The notes under the pieces were generated by a model. The model had not been told where the DNA came from. It was given only the letters and a program-made list of their open reading frames with translations, and ran no database searches. 64,000 bases of DNA from Owenia fusiformis (taxonomy: Eukaryota; Annelida; Polychaeta; Sabellida; Oweniidae), in assembly GCA_903813345.2 (NCBI GenBank), contig CAIIXF020000001.1, positions 24,851,915-24,915,914 on the forward strand, given 5' to 3'. The position numbers and the translations under genes were made by a program. How positions within the stretch are numbered: the first letter of the stretch is position 1; each line of letters starts with the position of its first letter. Shown here in pieces: positions 61,411-64,000 of the stretch.

Positions 61411-61808
61411 TGGCTTGTTTACAACTTTGATCTTAGATCATATTGTAGTAAAATGAGTTTCTGGAGTACAGTATTTAAGCTTCGAGTATTGCCAATTACA
61501 AGGTTATATGAACTCAAGAAGTGTATCACTTGATTCAGGAAAATCTGAATTGTAGAAAAAAAGCTGATACACTGTGAACTATAAATACCTTAAAACGTTG
61601 CTCTTGAGGGTAGTTTTCAGGTTTCATGGAATTGATTAGTTTTTAGGCAGTCTGGGTAAATGTTAAGGTGGCCATTTTGAATTTTCCATCCCGAAAAGTG
61701 TATTCTGTTCAAGGGTGCGATTCTGTTCACCGTGTGGCTTATTCTAAATACTTTATAAACTCATAGATCTGAAACCTGTGCAAGTAAACATTTAACATTT
61801 ATTTGAAG

Positions 61809-64000
61809 ATATGGCTGATGTTACAACAACAGTAGCTGACACAACTACAGTGGCTGACGCAACCATGGCAGATACTACATCAGCAGATGCTACAACTACA
61901 GTGACTGACACAACTACAGCTTATGCTACAACAACAGTTGTTGATGCAACAACGGCTGATGCTACAACAACAGTAACTGACACAACTACAGTGGCTGATG
62001 CAACTACGGCAGATACTACAGCAGCTGATGCTACAACTACAGTGGCTGACACAACTACAGCTGATGCTACAACAACAGTTGCTGATGCAACAACGGCTGA
62101 TATTACAACAACAGTTGCTGACACAACTACAGTGGCTGACGCAACTACGGCAGATACTACAGCAGCTGATGCTACAACTACAGTGGCTGACACAACTACA
62201 GCTGATGCAACAACAACAGTTGCTGATGCAACAACGGCTGATGTTACAACAACAGTAGCTGACACAACTACAGTGGCTGATGCAACTACGGCAGATACTA
62301 CAGCAGCTGATGCTACAACAACATTAGCTGATGCAACAACGGCTGATGTTACAACAACAGTAGCTGATGCAACAACGGCTGATGTTACAACAACAGTAGC
62401 TGACACAATTACAGTGGCTGAAACAACTACAGCAGATACTACAGCAGCTGATGCTACAACTACAGTGGCTGACACAACTGCAGCTGATGCTACAACAACA
62501 GTTGCTGATGTAACAACAGCTGATGTTACAGCAACAGTTGCTGACACAACTACAGTGGCTGACGCAACTACGGCATATACTACAGCAGCTGATGCTACAA
62601 CTACAGTGGCTGACACAACTTCAGCTGATGCTACTACAACAGTTGCTGATGCAACAACGGCTGATGTTACAACAACAGTAGCTGACACAACTACAGTGGC
62701 TGACGCAACTACGGCAGATACTACAGCAGCTGATGCTACAACTACAGTGGCTGACACAACTACAGCTGATGCTACTACAACAGTTGCTGATGCAACAACG
62801 GCTGATGTTACAACAACAGTTGCTGACACAACTACAGTGGCTGACGCAACTACGGCAGATACTACAGCAGCTGATGCTACAACAACACTAGCTGATGCAA
62901 CAACGGCTGATGTTACAACAACAGTAGCTGGTGCAACAACGGCTGATGTTACAACAACAGTAGCTGACACAACTACAGTGGCTGACGCAACTACGGCAGA
63001 TACTACAGCAGCTGATGCTACAAGTACAGTGGCTGACACAACTACAGCTGATGCTGCAACAACGGCTGATGTTACAACAACAGTAGCTGATACAACTACA
63101 GCTGATGCTACTACAACAGTTGCTGATGCAACAACGGCTGATGTTACAACAACAGTTGCTGACACAACTACAGTGGCTGACGCAACTACGGCAGATACAA
63201 CAGCAGCTGATGCTACAACTACAGTGGCTGACACAACTACAGCTGATGCTACAACAACAGTTGCTGATGCAACAACGGCTGATGTTACAACGACAGTAGC
63301 TGACACAGCTACAGTGGCTGACGCAACTACGGCAGATTCAACAGCAGCTGATGCTACAACTACAGTGGCTGACACAACTTCAGCTGATGCTACAACTACA
63401 GTTGCTGATGCAACAACGGCTGATGTTACAACAACAGTTGCTGACACAACAACAGTTGCTGACGCAACTACGGCTGATGTTACAACAACAGTTGCTGACA
63501 CAACTACAGTGGCTGACGCAACTACGGCAGATACTACAGCAGCTGATGCTACAAGTACAGTTGATGCTACAAGTACAGCTGATGCTACAACAACAGTTGC
63601 TGATGCAACAACGGCTGATGTTACAACAACAATAGCTGACACAACTACAGTGGCTGACGCTACTACGGCAGATACAACAGCAGCTGATGCTACAACTACA
63701 GTCGCTGACACAACTTCAGCTGATGCTACAACTACAGTTGCTGATGCAACAACGGCTGATGTTACAACAACAGTTGCTGACACAACTACAGTTGCTGACG
63801 CAACTACGGCTGATGTAACAACAACAGTAGCTGACACAACTACAGTGGCTGACACAAATACGGCAGATACAACAGCAGCTGATGCTACAAGTACAGTGGC
63901 TGACACAACTACAGCTGATGCTACAACAACAGTTGCTGATGCAACAACGGCTGATGTTACAACAACAGTAGCTGACACAACTACAGTTGCTGATGCAACA
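61809..64000 (+). CDS. Gene 2 exon 2: Thr/Ala/Asp/Val repeat exon, runs off window
   Basis: A repeat exon of the same 141-bp unit as gene 1, open from 61809 to the window edge. The proposed acceptor is ATTTGAAG|AT at 61807-61808. It gives phase 1, matching exon 1 at 58768, but its pyrimidine tract is weak. An ATG at 61811 is in frame. Modules such as VADTTT, VADATT and ADVTTT appear, with more unit-length variants than in gene 1 (extra ADVTTTVADATT modules near 62340 and 62930, shortened units near 63050 and 63560). All length changes keep the frame. The product should be a second secreted, acidic, Thr-rich polymer. Its total length is unknown. Confidence 0.65.

Overview
The window looks like AT-rich nuclear DNA of a marine invertebrate. 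Spliced gene structure, a CR1/Jockey-group LINE, a mariner, dense MITEs, an LTR retrotransposon and GTCCGTCCG-type dispersed repeats fit a lophotrochozoan, perhaps a bivalve mollusc. That placement is inference. No bacterial operons, rRNA, tRNA or CRISPR were seen.

Layout. (1) 1-22280 is a pile of mobile elements with no host gene recognised. A 4.8 kb element with about 250-bp inverted ends and a 5-bp target duplication (569-5370) carries two copies of one MITE that seem to have moved as a composite unit. Next, a small hAT-like MITE (5547-22279) is split by a Ty3/Gypsy-like LTR element (5625-21994). That element is itself split by an 8.3 kb non-coding insert (9029-17373). (2) 22280-27330 holds inverted-repeat elements. 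(3) 27330-54360 is the main host locus. A signal-peptide exon (27409-27466) is followed by a 7.8 kb intron full of transposon remains (LINE, mariner, palindromes, a TTAA MITE). Then comes one enormous exon (35255-51748, 16,494 bp), and possibly a small last exon near 54211. (4) 54360-58690 has little that I recognise. (5) 58768 to the window edge is a second, homologous gene in the same orientation. It has a related signal-peptide exon with the same splice phase, a shorter intron holding a 162-bp tandem repeat, and a second repeat exon open to base 64000.

The most striking content is this tandem pair of genes. Each predicts a secreted protein that, after the signal peptide, is made almost entirely of four residues, Thr, Ala, Asp and Val. 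They are arranged in a 47-residue (141-bp) unit built from eight short Ala-Asp modules. Gene 1 has about 117 unit-lengths, giving roughly 5,500 residues. The composition is very acidic, Thr-rich and almost free of Pro, Cys, Lys, Arg and aromatics. A mucin-like, heavily O-glycosylated or mineral/ice-interacting extracellular polymer is possible, but nothing in the sequence fixes the function.

A second theme is transposons whose ends begin CAC and that lie between 5-bp duplications (569-5370, 51833-53684, and less clearly 9029-17373). This end structure is known from the Transib/RAG-like group. None carries a recognisable transposase here.
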